The notes beneath the pieces were generated by a model that worked only from the letters and a program-made list of their open reading frames with translations, made no database searches and was not told the origin of the DNA. Shown here piece after piece: positions 19,111-27,527 of a DNA stretch of 64,000 nt; position 1 is the first letter of the stretch; each line of letters opens with the position of its first letter. The position numbers and the translations under genes were made by a program. Source of the stretch: Paraburkholderia azotifigens (GTDB taxonomy: Bacteria; Pseudomonadota; Gammaproteobacteria; Burkholderiales; Burkholderiaceae); the NCBI RefSeq assembly GCF_007995085.1, contig NZ_VOQS01000005.1:1488001-1552000 (forward strand). Direction: 5' to 3'.

Positions 19111-19441
19111 CCTGATTCCCAACTTCAGTTCAACACGGAAGACCGTTTCGCGAGCGGGCGCGATTCTGAAACGGTCAGGTGTGCAATTGTAGGTTCGATA
19201 TCTTGATCGATTGTTGTCCATTAGGAAAACACACCATTTCATCCGCTGACACGATATCGCGTTCCATCTCCTCATGGCGCAAATCGAGCACTGATTGGCC
19301 CGTAACCCGGCACGTGTGCGCTTCAAGAAAGCGGGTTGATCTCCCACAATGGCTTCATCCACTGAGCGACATTAGGGACGACCGGTCCTCTCCTGCTGCA
19401 CTGCCGCCGCTCGGTTACCCCACCCCTCGAAGGAATGTGAC

Positions 19442-20116
19442 ATGTTTTCCGCAATGCTCGAAGTGAAGCCAATCCCCGAACAATTCAACGCGTATCTCGG
19501 GATGGCGAAGATGTTGCGCCCCGAACTCGAACAGATCGATGGCTTCATCGACAACACGCGTTATGGGAGCCTGACGCGCGACGGATGGCTGCTGTCTCTG
19601 TCCAGCTGGCGGGATGAAAAGTCGCTGGTTCGCTGGCGCACCACCCAGAACCATCACCGGATCCAGCAGGCAGCGCGCGATCGCGTGTTCTCCGACTATC
19701 GCTTGCGTATCGGCCAGAACGTTGCGGATACGCACGTACCCGAAGGCCACGCGTTGATCGAGCAGCGCCTCGACACGACCGAGACGGGACTCGGCAAAGC
19801 CGTCACCTTGCTCGACGGACACCGCGCGCCCGAATGGGTCAAGCAGGCCGGCGCGGAATCCGTTGCGGCATCGCTTGGGCTCGATCATGCGACGCACGGC
19901 CTGCTTGCCTGGGATGTATTCGACGCATTGCTTGCGCCGGGCGATGTGATCGCCGTGGCGACCTGGGACGATCTCGCGGCGGCAACTGCCTTTGAACGGG
20001 ATGCGAAGCTGCCTGACGGGGTGCGTCTGCGGCATGTGCGCATCGTCCGCGAGTACGGGATGTTCGACCGGCGTGAGGCGCCGCAGTACTTTGCAGAGGC
20101 GCAGCAACAAGGGTGA
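19442..20116 (+). CDS. Antibiotic-biosynthesis-monooxygenase-fold protein (two ABM repeats)
   Basis: A 224-residue soluble protein with two dimeric alpha/beta-barrel modules. The first is MFSAMLEVKPIPEQFNAYLGMAKMLRPELEQIDGFIDNTRYGSL...LSLSSWRDEKSLVRWRTTQNHHRIQQAARDRVFSDYRLRIG, classic ABM with a W and an H-H in the active-cleft helix. The second half (AWDVFDALLAPGDVIAVATWDDLAAATAFERDAKL) looks like a degenerate repeat. Members oxidise quinol-like or heme-type substrates or act in detoxification. AAGGAATG precedes the ATG. It is divergent from a LysR regulator. Confidence 0.85.
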   Translation: MFSAMLEVKPIPEQFNAYLGMAKMLRPELEQIDGFIDNTRYGSLTRDGWLLSLSSWRDEKSLVRWRTTQNHHRIQQAARDRVFSDYRLRIGQNVADTHVPEGHALIEQRLDTTETGLGKAVTLLDGHRAPEWVKQAGAESVAASLGLDHATHGLLAWDVFDALLAPGDVIAVATWDDLAAATAFERDAKLPDGVRLRHVRIVREYGMFDRREAPQYFAEAQQQG

Positions 20117-20196
20117 AGTGGCCAATAGACGCAAACGTCGGCCGCGACTCGCATTAGTGGTCGAAACCGGCCGACACCTGACATCGAGAGCAGACC

Positions 20197-20388
20197 ATGT
20201 TTCAGTTAAAACTCAGGGCTATTCTGTTGAAGGTGAGTGTCTTCGTTGCTGTGGGTGCGCCACTCGCTGCATTCAGTGGGGTGTTCCCGACTGACAGAAC
20301 GCTAATGCGCTACGCGGTCGGCGCCTGCGTATTCGCAATCGCAAGCTGCGTGCTGCTGCTGAAGTCGATTCACGACGACGATGCCTGA
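20197..20388 (+). CDS. Small two-helix membrane protein, unknown
   Basis: 63 residues with two hydrophobic helices (about 9-28 and 38-56) separated by a short loop VFPTDRTLMR, and an acidic tail HDDDA. GAGAGC stands eight bases before the ATG. Short membrane proteins of this kind are common in Paraburkholderia but I recognise no function. It ends in a hairpin shared with the next, converging gene. Confidence 0.6.
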   Translation: MFQLKLRAILLKVSVFVAVGAPLAAFSGVFPTDRTLMRYAVGACVFAIASCVLLLKSIHDDDA

Positions 20389-20428
20389 TTCGATGCGGCC
20401 GGGCTCGTGTACCGCCGGCCGCGTCGAA
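20389..20428. terminator. Hairpin filling the gap between two converging small genes
   Basis: TTCGATGCGGCCG and CGGCCGCGTCGAA pair over 12 of 13 positions across a 14-base loop. The structure spans the entire 42-bp gap between the two stop codons, as expected for a bidirectional terminator, though T-runs are short. Confidence 0.55.
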
Positions 20429-20430
20429 CG

Positions 20431-20631
20431 CTATGCCTCGAGAATCGCCACGTCGTATTCTTCGTCATGGAATGCGACGAAGAACTCCTCTGGCATCAGC
20501 CATGAATCGACACTTACCGTATTCGCACTCACGTTCACATCGACTTTTGCGTCGCCGTCGACACTTTTCATCGCGCGTTCAATTCTGGAAATGTCGTCCG
20601 GAAGGATGATTTCTTTAACCGAGAATTTCAT
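20431..20631 (-). CDS. HMA-fold small protein without the CxxC metal motif
   Basis: 66 residues, MKFSVKEIILPDDISRIERAMKSVDGDAKVDVNVSANTVSVDS..., with the beta-alpha-beta pattern of heavy-metal-associated domains (CopZ-like). It has no cysteine at all, so it cannot bind copper by the usual MxCxxC loop. GGTGAG lies five bases before the ATG. The role is unknown; such CxxC-less relatives are often annotated as heavy-metal-associated proteins by fold only. Confidence 0.6.
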   Translation of the reverse strand: MKFSVKEIILPDDISRIERAMKSVDGDAKVDVNVSANTVSVDSWLMPEEFFVAFHDEEYDVAILEA

Positions 20632-21143
20632 TTTCGCTCACCAATCAATAACAGTTAACCCAATTTAAACCTGTCGAATCTTGTTTCAATACGTCTTGAT
20701 TCTATCGACTACCCTATTCTTCGTCGATGCGTGTATAACAACTATGTGTTTCAGAATCAGACAGATCGGCGAGCGTCCACGGGCACACCGATTCGCAAAC
20801 CTCGCGGGCACAACCTCGAGACCTTTCTTCATAAAAAATATTTCTAATCGATCTTTCGCCGATCGTTCTTAATTGAGCGTACGGAAAAAGAGAATTTCCG
20901 TCTGATCGTGTAATCGATCAGTAGCACCCCTATGGCCAGATTCTGGAATCAGTTGGCCTGAAACTTCACATGCGGCGACTTTGATAAGCCTCGTCTGAAT
21001 CCTAGAATTACTCCAGTTATCGCACGGCGAAAACACCGCCGAAACTCCCGTTTAATTAACCATATAAATGGCCTTAGGGTCATTTGCCTGGCTTATCCGC
21101 GGATGCGATACGTTTGTTCAGACCCATCAACCGAGCGCCCGCT
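20632..21143. other. AT-rich intergenic region
   Basis: About 510 bases with clearly lower GC than the neighbours. It holds the promoters of the small leftward gene and of the rightward efflux operon, plus two abutting inverted repeats listed separately. Translations here are short and lack family features. Confidence 0.5.
20881..20921. repeat. Two perfect inverted repeats, directly adjoining
   Basis: ACGGAAA/TTTCCGT (20881-20901, loop 7) is followed without a gap by CTGATCG/CGATCAG (20902-20921, loop 6). Both stems are perfect over seven pairs. They lie 223 bases upstream of the efflux operon and may be operators or RNA hairpins. Confidence 0.5.
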
Positions 21144-22757
21144 ATGACGACTGCCACCCCACTGACGACCGAAGCGGCTACGACGGTTGTGCCGTCTGCC
21201 CCCGCCACGTCGGCTGCGCCGGAAGCACCGGCGCCCGCTCCTGCGCAGCCCACGATGTCGTTGCGCCTCGCCACGGGTCTGATCGGGATGTTGCTCGCGT
21301 CGCTGCTCGCGATTGTCAACGAGCAGGTCACCGCATTGGCCATGACGGACGTTCGCGGCGTACTCTCGATCGGGCACGACGACGGCAGCTGGCTCACGGT
21401 GCTGTTCGAAGCCGCCAACGTCAGCACGATGATCTTCGCGCCGTGGTTCGGCATTACTTTCACCCTGAAGCGGTTTACGCTCGTTGCCGTCGCAGCGTCG
21501 ATGTTGTTCGGCTTGCTATGTCCTTTTGCGCCGAACCTGTCGACGTTTTACGTATTGCGCGTTCTGCAGGGGATTGCCGGCGGCTGTCTGCCGCCCATGC
21601 TGATCATCGTGGCGCTGCGTTATCTGCCGCCGAAAATCAAGTTGTATGGCCTCGCGGGCTATGCGCTCACGGCGACCTTCGGGCCCACGATCGGCACGCC
21701 GCTGGCCGCCTTGTGGACCGAGTACGTCAGCTGGAAGATGGCGTTCTGGCAGATCGTGCCTTTCGGTTTGATCAGCTGTGCGGCAATCCAGTATGGCCTG
21801 CCGCAAGATGCGATGAAGCTCGAGCGATTCCGTTCATTCGACTGGATCGGTCTGTTCACGGGCTTGCCGGCTGTCGCGATGCTCGTCATGGGCCTGTTGC
21901 AGGGCGATCGCCTCGACTGGCTGAATTCGACGTTTATCTGCGTGATGCTGTTGGGCGGATCACTGCTTTTCATTCTGTTTCTCGTCAACGAGTGGTATCA
22001 CCCGCTGCCGTTCTTCAAGCTGCAACTGCTGTATCGGCGGAATTTCTCCCATGGGCTGACGACGCTGGCGTGCGCGGTGATTCTGCTGGTGGGCGTCGCG
22101 GTGATTCCGGCGCAGTTCCTCGCGAAAATTCACGCATACAGGCCGCTGCAAACGGCACCGCTTTCTTTGCTGGTTGCCCTTCCGATGCTGATAGTGCTTC
22201 CGCTGACAGCCGCGCTTCTGAACATGCGCCGCATCGATTCGCGGTGGGTCATGGCATTGGGACTGTCGCTCGTCGCGACGACGTGTTTCCTCGGCAGCTT
22301 CATGACCTCGGAATGGATCCGCGACAACTTTTACTGGCTCCAGTCGCTTCAGATCGTAGCGCAACCGATGGTGATTCTCGCGATCCTGATGGGCGTGACA
22401 ACGGGCTTGCCGCCGACAGAGGGTCCGTTTGCTTCGGCGATGTTCAACTCGCTCAAGGCTTTCGCAGGCGTGGCGGGGACCGCGCTGATCGACAGTCTCG
22501 GCACCGCTCGCGAACATTTTCATTCGAGCATGCTGGTCGATCATCTGGGCAACAACGCATTGATTGCGAGCCAGAGCATCGACGCCGCTCATGGTCTTGG
22601 TGAACTCGCGCACCGCATTCATGAGCAGGCGGTAGTACTCACTTCCGCCGATCTCTATCGCGTGATGGCGGTGATCGCCGTTGCCGTGCTTCTCCTCGTT
22701 CCAGTGCTTCCTGTGCGTATTTATCCGCCCTGGAGCACGCCGCCTTCCACTCGCTAA
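21144..22757 (+). CDS. DHA2-family (EmrB-type) drug efflux permease
   Basis: A 537-residue inner-membrane proton antiporter with about 14 helices. The N-terminal 40 residues are a disordered Ala/Pro/Thr stretch. Helix 1 follows (LATGLIGMLLASLLAIVNEQVTALAMTDVRGVL), then LTVLFEAANVSTMIFAPWFG and the RVLQGIAGGCLPPML segment of motif C-like character. I start at ATG 21144 (MTTATPL), with GAGCG nine bases before it. It heads a three-gene operon with a HlyD-type adaptor 12 bases on and an outer-membrane factor, making a complete tripartite pump. The substrate is unknown. No regulator gene is directly attached. Confidence 0.92.
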   Translation: MTTATPLTTEAATTVVPSAPATSAAPEAPAPAPAQPTMSLRLATGLIGMLLASLLAIVNEQVTALAMTDVRGVLSIGHDDGSWLTVLFEAANVSTMIFAPWFGITFTLKRFTLVAVAASMLFGLLCPFAPNLSTFYVLRVLQGIAGGCLPPMLIIVALRYLPPKIKLYGLAGYALTATFGPTIGTPLAALWTEYVSWKMAFWQIVPFGLISCAAIQYGLPQDAMKLERFRSFDWIGLFTGLPAVAMLVMGLLQGDRLDWLNSTFICVMLLGGSLLFILFLVNEWYHPLPFFKLQLLYRRNFSHGLTTLACAVILLVGVAVIPAQFLAKIHAYRPLQTAPLSLLVALPMLIVLPLTAALLNMRRIDSRWVMALGLSLVATTCFLGSFMTSEWIRDNFYWLQSLQIVAQPMVILAILMGVTTGLPPTEGPFASAMFNSLKAFAGVAGTALIDSLGTAREHFHSSMLVDHLGNNALIASQSIDAAHGLGELAHRIHEQAVVLTSADLYRVMAVIAVAVLLLVPVLPVRIYPPWSTPPSTR

Positions 22758-22769
22758 AGATCGATTCAT

Positions 22770-23846
22770 ATGCCATCCGTCATCCGACTTTCGCCCAAAC
22801 TGGTTCGCATCGCCGTTGCTGTGGGCGTGCTCGCCGTCGCTGCCTGGGGCTGCGCGAAACTGCTTGCGCATCCCGACGCCGAGTCCACGAACGATGCCTA
22901 CGTCGCCGCCGATTTCACGCTGGTCGCGCCGCGCGTAGCCGGCCAGATTTCAGAGGTCCTGGTCGACGACAACCAGCAGGTGAAGGCCGGCCAACTGATG
23001 GTTCGTATCGACGATCGCGACTATCAGGCCGCATTGCTGAGCGCGCAAGCGGACGTAGCGGCTGCCAAGGCATCCGTAGCGAACTACGACGCCGAGATTG
23101 CGCGGCACCCTTCTCTCGTCGATCAGGCGCGCGCCACGCTGCGTTCCGATGAAGCGTCGATCGATTTCGCGCGAGCCAATGCGGCGCGTTATCACAATCT
23201 GTCGGAAGCCGGTGCGGGGACGGCCCAGGAGCAGCAGCACGCCGCGAGCGCACTCGCCGAGCAACTCGCACAGCAGGCTCACGACCGCGCCGCATTGGCC
23301 GCGACCGAACAGAATCTCGACGTGCTGCGCACGCAGCGCGACAAGGCTGCCGGCGCGCTGGCGCATGCTCAGGCCGTATTGGAGCAGGCAAAGCTCAATC
23401 TGTCGTACACGGAGATTCACGCGCCCGTCGACGGCAAAGTGGGGCGGCGTTCTGTGCGAGTCGGCGCATTTGTGACGCCCGGCACAACCCTGCTCGCGAT
23501 CGTCCCGCTTTCGGATGCGTATGTCGTCGCGAACTTCCAGGAAAATCAGATCACGAAAATGCGGCCCGGCGAGAGCGTGCGCATCACCGTCGACAGCTTT
23601 CCGGGCGTCGTGATCCAAGGCCACATCGACAGTCTGGCTCCCGCAACGGGCGTGAGCTTCGCGCCCATTGCACCCGACAACGCAACCGGCAACTTCACGA
23701 AGATCGTGCAGCGCGTGCCCGTCAAGATCACCATCGACCCGGGTCAGCAAGCCGCATCGGCATTGAGCGTGGGGCTCTCTGTCGAAGCGGAAGTCGCGGT
23801 GAACAAGCATGGCGATGCGACGATTGCGGGAGCGGACAAGAAATGA
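22770..23846 (+). CDS. Membrane-fusion adaptor protein (EmrA/HlyD family)
   Basis: A 358-residue periplasmic adaptor anchored by one N-terminal helix (about 11-31). The split biotinyl-lipoyl domain is seen at VAPRVAGQISEVLVDDNQQVKAGQLMVRID and NLSYTEIHAPVDGKVGRRSVRVGAFVTPGTTLLAIVPL. Between them lies an Ala/Gln-rich coiled-coil hairpin (about 85-200) of the length used to reach the outer-membrane channel. It ends with VEAEVAVNKHGDA. The stop overlaps the outer-membrane gene start (ATGA). Confidence 0.93.
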   Translation: MPSVIRLSPKLVRIAVAVGVLAVAAWGCAKLLAHPDAESTNDAYVAADFTLVAPRVAGQISEVLVDDNQQVKAGQLMVRIDDRDYQAALLSAQADVAAAKASVANYDAEIARHPSLVDQARATLRSDEASIDFARANAARYHNLSEAGAGTAQEQQHAASALAEQLAQQAHDRAALAATEQNLDVLRTQRDKAAGALAHAQAVLEQAKLNLSYTEIHAPVDGKVGRRSVRVGAFVTPGTTLLAIVPLSDAYVVANFQENQITKMRPGESVRITVDSFPGVVIQGHIDSLAPATGVSFAPIAPDNATGNFTKIVQRVPVKITIDPGQQAASALSVGLSVEAEVAVNKHGDATIAGADKK

Positions 23847-25384
23847 ACGCGAGCGACTTGTCTTTTCGTACGCCCGCGTTGGCTGTACTGCTTAGCCTCG
23901 CGCTGAGCGGCTGTCTGGTGGGGCCGAATTTCGAACGTCCGGCGCAATCGCCGCCCAACGTCTTCGACCGGACGCAGACTGCGCAGGCGCCGAGCAAGCC
24001 GGTCGAGTCCGGCTTCAATGCGGACTGGTGGGAACTCTTCGACGATCCCACGCTGAATGCACTGGAAAAGCAGCTTGCGGATGCGAATCTCGATGTGGCC
24101 GCGGCCTCTGCACGTCTGCGGCAAAGCCGGGCCGAGCAGCGCGTCGCGGGCGCAGCGGAATATCCGACCTTGACGGGAGCGGCATCGTATAACCGCGAGC
24201 GCGGCAGCGAAAACGGCATCCTGTCCCTGCTCGGCGTCACGCCGACGAGCACGCAACCGCAATCGGCATCGGGCAGCGCGCCGCTCGGTGTGTCGGCGAT
24301 GCCGGGTTCGAAGGGCTCGCCCGCCTACGATCTGTATCAGTTCGGCTTCGATGCTTCATGGGAAGTCGACATCTGGGGCCGCGTTCGACGCAGTGTAGAA
24401 GCCGCGTCCGCGATGACGGATGCTTCCTGGGAAGAACGCAACGCGGTGTTGTTGTCCGCGCGCGCCGAACTCGCGCGCGACTATGTCCAGTTGCGCGACA
24501 CGCAGGCTTTACTGCAGATTGCCCGGCAGAACCTCGATATCGCTCGCGACGCGACAAAGCTCACGAAGACGCGCGTGCGCGAAGGTGTGACGACCGATCT
24601 CGACGTGGCCAATGCGTCGGCGCAGGAAGCGACGATCGAAAGTCTGATTCCGACTCTCGAATCGCGCCGGGAAACGACGATCAACGCCATAGGCGTGTTG
24701 CTTGCCAAAGAGCCCGGCGCACTGCGCGACATGCTTGCCGATCCGCGCGACGTGCCGCGTCTTCCTCAGCAGGTGCCGATTGGTTTTCCGTCCGAGCTGG
24801 CACAGCGCAGGCCTGACATCCGCAAAGCGGAGGCGCAATTGCATGCAGCCACGGCCGCAATCGGCATGGCAAAAGCCGATTTCTATCCACGCATTTCGCT
24901 TAACGGCAGCGCCGGATTCCAAAGCCTGCAACTATCCAATCTCGCCGATTGGGCATCGGGTCAGTTCGTCGTGGGACCGTCGATCACGCTGCCGATTTTC
25001 GAAGGCGGACGCCTCAAGGGAACGCTTCAATTGCGCGAAGCGCAGCAACAGGAAGCCGCCATCGTCTACAAGCGCACCGTGCTTCAGGCGTGGCGTGAAG
25101 TGGATGATGCGCTGATCGTGTATGACGCCGAGCAGCAACGCCATAACCGCCTCGAAGCGGTGGTCGATCTGAATCTGCGCGCGCTGTCGATTGCGCGTCA
25201 GCGCTACAAGGCGGGGGCCGTCGACTTTCTCGATGTGCTCAATGTGCAAAAGCAGCTGCTCGATGCGCAGCGCAATCTCGAGCAAAGCAGAGCCGACGCC
25301 GCGGCCAATCTCATTACCTTGTGCAAGGTGCTGGGCGGCGGTTGGGAATCGACGTATGTCAAAGCGGATGCCGCCCCCCATTGA
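23843..25384 (+). CDS. Outer-membrane efflux lipoprotein, NodT/OprM family
   Basis: A 513-residue TolC-like channel subunit with two OEP repeats. A lipoprotein signal ends in the lipobox LSGCL (Cys at about 24), giving an acylated N-terminus. Family landmarks are WWELFDDPTLNALEKQLADANLDVAAASARLRQSRAEQ, YQFGFDASWEVDIWGRVRRSVEAA, GFPSELAQRRPDIRKAEAQLHAATAAIGMAKADFYPRISLNGSAGFQS and GAVDFLDVLNVQKQLLDAQ. Together with the two upstream genes it forms a full efflux system from inner membrane to exterior. Confidence 0.95.
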   Translation: MNASDLSFRTPALAVLLSLALSGCLVGPNFERPAQSPPNVFDRTQTAQAPSKPVESGFNADWWELFDDPTLNALEKQLADANLDVAAASARLRQSRAEQRVAGAAEYPTLTGAASYNRERGSENGILSLLGVTPTSTQPQSASGSAPLGVSAMPGSKGSPAYDLYQFGFDASWEVDIWGRVRRSVEAASAMTDASWEERNAVLLSARAELARDYVQLRDTQALLQIARQNLDIARDATKLTKTRVREGVTTDLDVANASAQEATIESLIPTLESRRETTINAIGVLLAKEPGALRDMLADPRDVPRLPQQVPIGFPSELAQRRPDIRKAEAQLHAATAAIGMAKADFYPRISLNGSAGFQSLQLSNLADWASGQFVVGPSITLPIFEGGRLKGTLQLREAQQQEAAIVYKRTVLQAWREVDDALIVYDAEQQRHNRLEAVVDLNLRALSIARQRYKAGAVDFLDVLNVQKQLLDAQRNLEQSRADAAANLITLCKVLGGGWESTYVKADAAPH

Positions 25385-25471
25385 AGCAGTGGTGTTCGCG
25401 CATCCTCGTGTATCAGTTTTTTTCAAGCGCCGTGGAGCGACTTCTGCGGCGCCTCGTTTGTGGAGATCGGC

Positions 25472-25732
25472 ATGAAATCTTTTATTCGCACTCTCGTCGT
25501 GGCGGCCGCTATCGCTGCGCCTGCCATTTCGCACGCTCAGGAAAGCACGCGCGTCGCTCAGCCGCAGCAGAGCGACATGCAGACCTCGGGTTACGGCGGC
25601 ACTGCAAATAGCAAGGATCAGACGGGTTCGCAGCAGAAGGGCTTCGGCCTCTTGCATCGTCTCGACGACAGCACGCATCGCGACAATTGCGCGGGCCCAA
25701 TCAGCTACTGCAGCATCTTCTTCGGCAGCTGA
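25472..25732 (+). CDS. Small exported protein, unknown
   Basis: 86 residues with a Sec signal peptide (MKSFIRTLVVAAAIAAPAISHA, cleavage after AHA). The mature part is Gln/Ser/Gly-rich and ends with two cysteines (DNCAGPISYCSIFFGS) that could form a disulfide. GGAG precedes the ATG. Proteins with this kind of N-terminus are widespread in Burkholderiales and often labelled DUF4148-like, but the domain is incomplete here. It lies 87 bases after the efflux operon, perhaps as its own unit. Confidence 0.65.
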   Translation: MKSFIRTLVVAAAIAAPAISHAQESTRVAQPQQSDMQTSGYGGTANSKDQTGSQQKGFGLLHRLDDSTHRDNCAGPISYCSIFFGS

Positions 25733-25873
25733 TCGCATGCCGACGCAGGGGCGCGGCCCTCGCGTCCAATGCGGTAGCATAAAGAGGCACGCCGGCGTGA
25801 TCGCGAACACTCTTCGCGCGCCCTGATCGGATCACAGCCGGCCTTCTTCCCACTGCCTTGCATGGAGCGAAGA

Positions 25874-27157
25874 ATGCCCTACCGCAATTACCACAAACGC
25901 AAGATCGCAGGCCGGAACCTGCATCCCGAAACCCAGATGATGTCCTATGGCTACGATCCGTTCCTGTCGGAAGGATCGGTCAAGGCGCCCGTTTTCCTGA
26001 CATCGACGTTCGCGTTCCGCACGGCCGAAGACGGCGCGGAGTTCTTCGACATGGTCTCGGGCCGCAAGCCGCTTCCCGAAGGCGAAAGCGCGGGCCTCGT
26101 GTATAGCCGCTTCAATCATCCGAATCTGGAGATCGTCGAAGATCGGCTCGCGCTGCTCGACGATTCGGAAGCGGCCGCCGTGACGTCCAGCGGGATGGCC
26201 GCGATCGCGGCGATTCTGCTGGCTTTTTTGCGGCCCGGCGACTGTGTGGTTCAATCCGCGCCGCTCTACGGAGGAACCGAAACGCTGATTTCGAAGTTCC
26301 TGCCCGAATGGGGCATCGCTTCTCAAGTGATCGACGATGGCCTGTCGATCGAGGCGATTCGTCACGCGCTCGAAACAGCCGCGCAGAAAGGCAAGGTGCG
26401 GATGTGTTACGTCGAGACACCCGCCAATCCGACCAACGCGCTTTTCGATCTCGAAGGCTTGCGGCAAGAGATCGACGCATTCGAAGCACGTCATGGATAC
26501 CGCCCGCTTTCCGTGTGCGACAACACCTTGCTCGGTCCGTTGTTTCAGAAGCCCGTCAGTCAGGGCATCGACCTCAGCGTGTATTCGCTCACGAAGTACA
26601 TCGGCGGACATAGCGATCTGGTCGCGGGCGGCGTTACGGGCAGTCGCGATCTCATCACCAGGGTGCGCGCCATTCGTAGCACGTTCGGCTCGCAACTCGA
26701 TCCGCATTCGTGCTGGATGATCACGCGTTCGATGGAAACGCTCGTGCTGCGTATGGAACATGCCGCGCGCAGCGGCACCACCGTCGCGCGCTGGCTCGCC
26801 AGCAATCCGTTCAAGCCCGTGAAGGTGCTGCATCCGGAACTGATCGACGATCCCGCTTATCAGGCGGTGTATCGGCGGCAATGCAGCGGGCCCGGTTCGA
26901 CCTTCGCTTTCGTGCTCGACGGCGGCCGCGAACAGGCGTTCCGCTTCATCAACGGCTTGACGCTGTTCAGGTCGGCAGTGAGTCTGGGCGGCACGGAATC
27001 GCTGATCTGCCATCCGTCGTCGACGACGCATTCGGGTGTGCCCGTGGCAGCGCGGCTCGCCGCGGGCGTTTCCGATGGCTTGATACGCGTGTCGGTCGGG
27101 CTCGAACATCCCGACGATCTCATTGCCGACCTGTCGCACGCGCTCGAACACTGCTGA
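25874..27157 (+). CDS. Cystathionine gamma-synthase/methionine gamma-lyase-family PLP enzyme
   Basis: A 427-residue fold-type I PLP enzyme of the Cys/Met metabolism family. Conserved pieces are YSRFNHPNLEIVEDRLALLDDSEAAAVTSSGMAAIAAILLAFLRPGD, VQSAPLYGGTETLI, YVETPANPTN, the Asp pairing with the pyridine nitrogen in VCDNTLLGP, the Schiff-base Lys in YSLTKYIGGHSDLVAGG and the C-terminal RVSVGLEHPDDLIADL. GGAG six bases before the ATG at 25874 decides the start over the ATG at 25862. The reaction (gamma-synthase, gamma-lyase or sulfhydrylase) cannot be fixed from sequence. It stands alone. Confidence 0.9.
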   Translation: MPYRNYHKRKIAGRNLHPETQMMSYGYDPFLSEGSVKAPVFLTSTFAFRTAEDGAEFFDMVSGRKPLPEGESAGLVYSRFNHPNLEIVEDRLALLDDSEAAAVTSSGMAAIAAILLAFLRPGDCVVQSAPLYGGTETLISKFLPEWGIASQVIDDGLSIEAIRHALETAAQKGKVRMCYVETPANPTNALFDLEGLRQEIDAFEARHGYRPLSVCDNTLLGPLFQKPVSQGIDLSVYSLTKYIGGHSDLVAGGVTGSRDLITRVRAIRSTFGSQLDPHSCWMITRSMETLVLRMEHAARSGTTVARWLASNPFKPVKVLHPELIDDPAYQAVYRRQCSGPGSTFAFVLDGGREQAFRFINGLTLFRSAVSLGGTESLICHPSSTTHSGVPVAARLAAGVSDGLIRVSVGLEHPDDLIADLSHALEHC

Positions 27158-27527
27158 TGCAATGAGCGGACGCATGCGCTAGAGCAACATCGCGACCGGT
27201 CATGACGGACTCGCTGCACGGCCGTCCTCCCTGACTCGATGGCGACGCAATGCCATGCCGTTATGTTCCGGGCGTAAGCCGCGATGCTGAAAAAGCGCGG
27301 CCCGGCGCTAAAGCAAAGTCGATCCGATGCCGTTATCGCCGTAGATGCGTCGCCTGCGACACGACGCACGACGTCGAATGCGACGTTTTATTTCAAGGAA
27401 TCAGGTCGGCGACAACCCGGCATACTTTCACTTTTTCGCCGCGGACAGCCCTCGCCATCCAAACGGGAATGGCGCGGACGCATGCCGCGTAGCGCCATGC
27501 GCGGGTCTATCTGGAGCCCACTTTGCA
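27158..27527. other. Intergenic region upstream of the sigma54 regulator
   Basis: About 370 bases with no gene I can support. The regulator frame stays open into this stretch, but the extra residues are Arg-rich and without similarity, so I treat it as promoter and leader. No TGGCAC-N5-TTGC promoter is seen. Confidence 0.5.
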
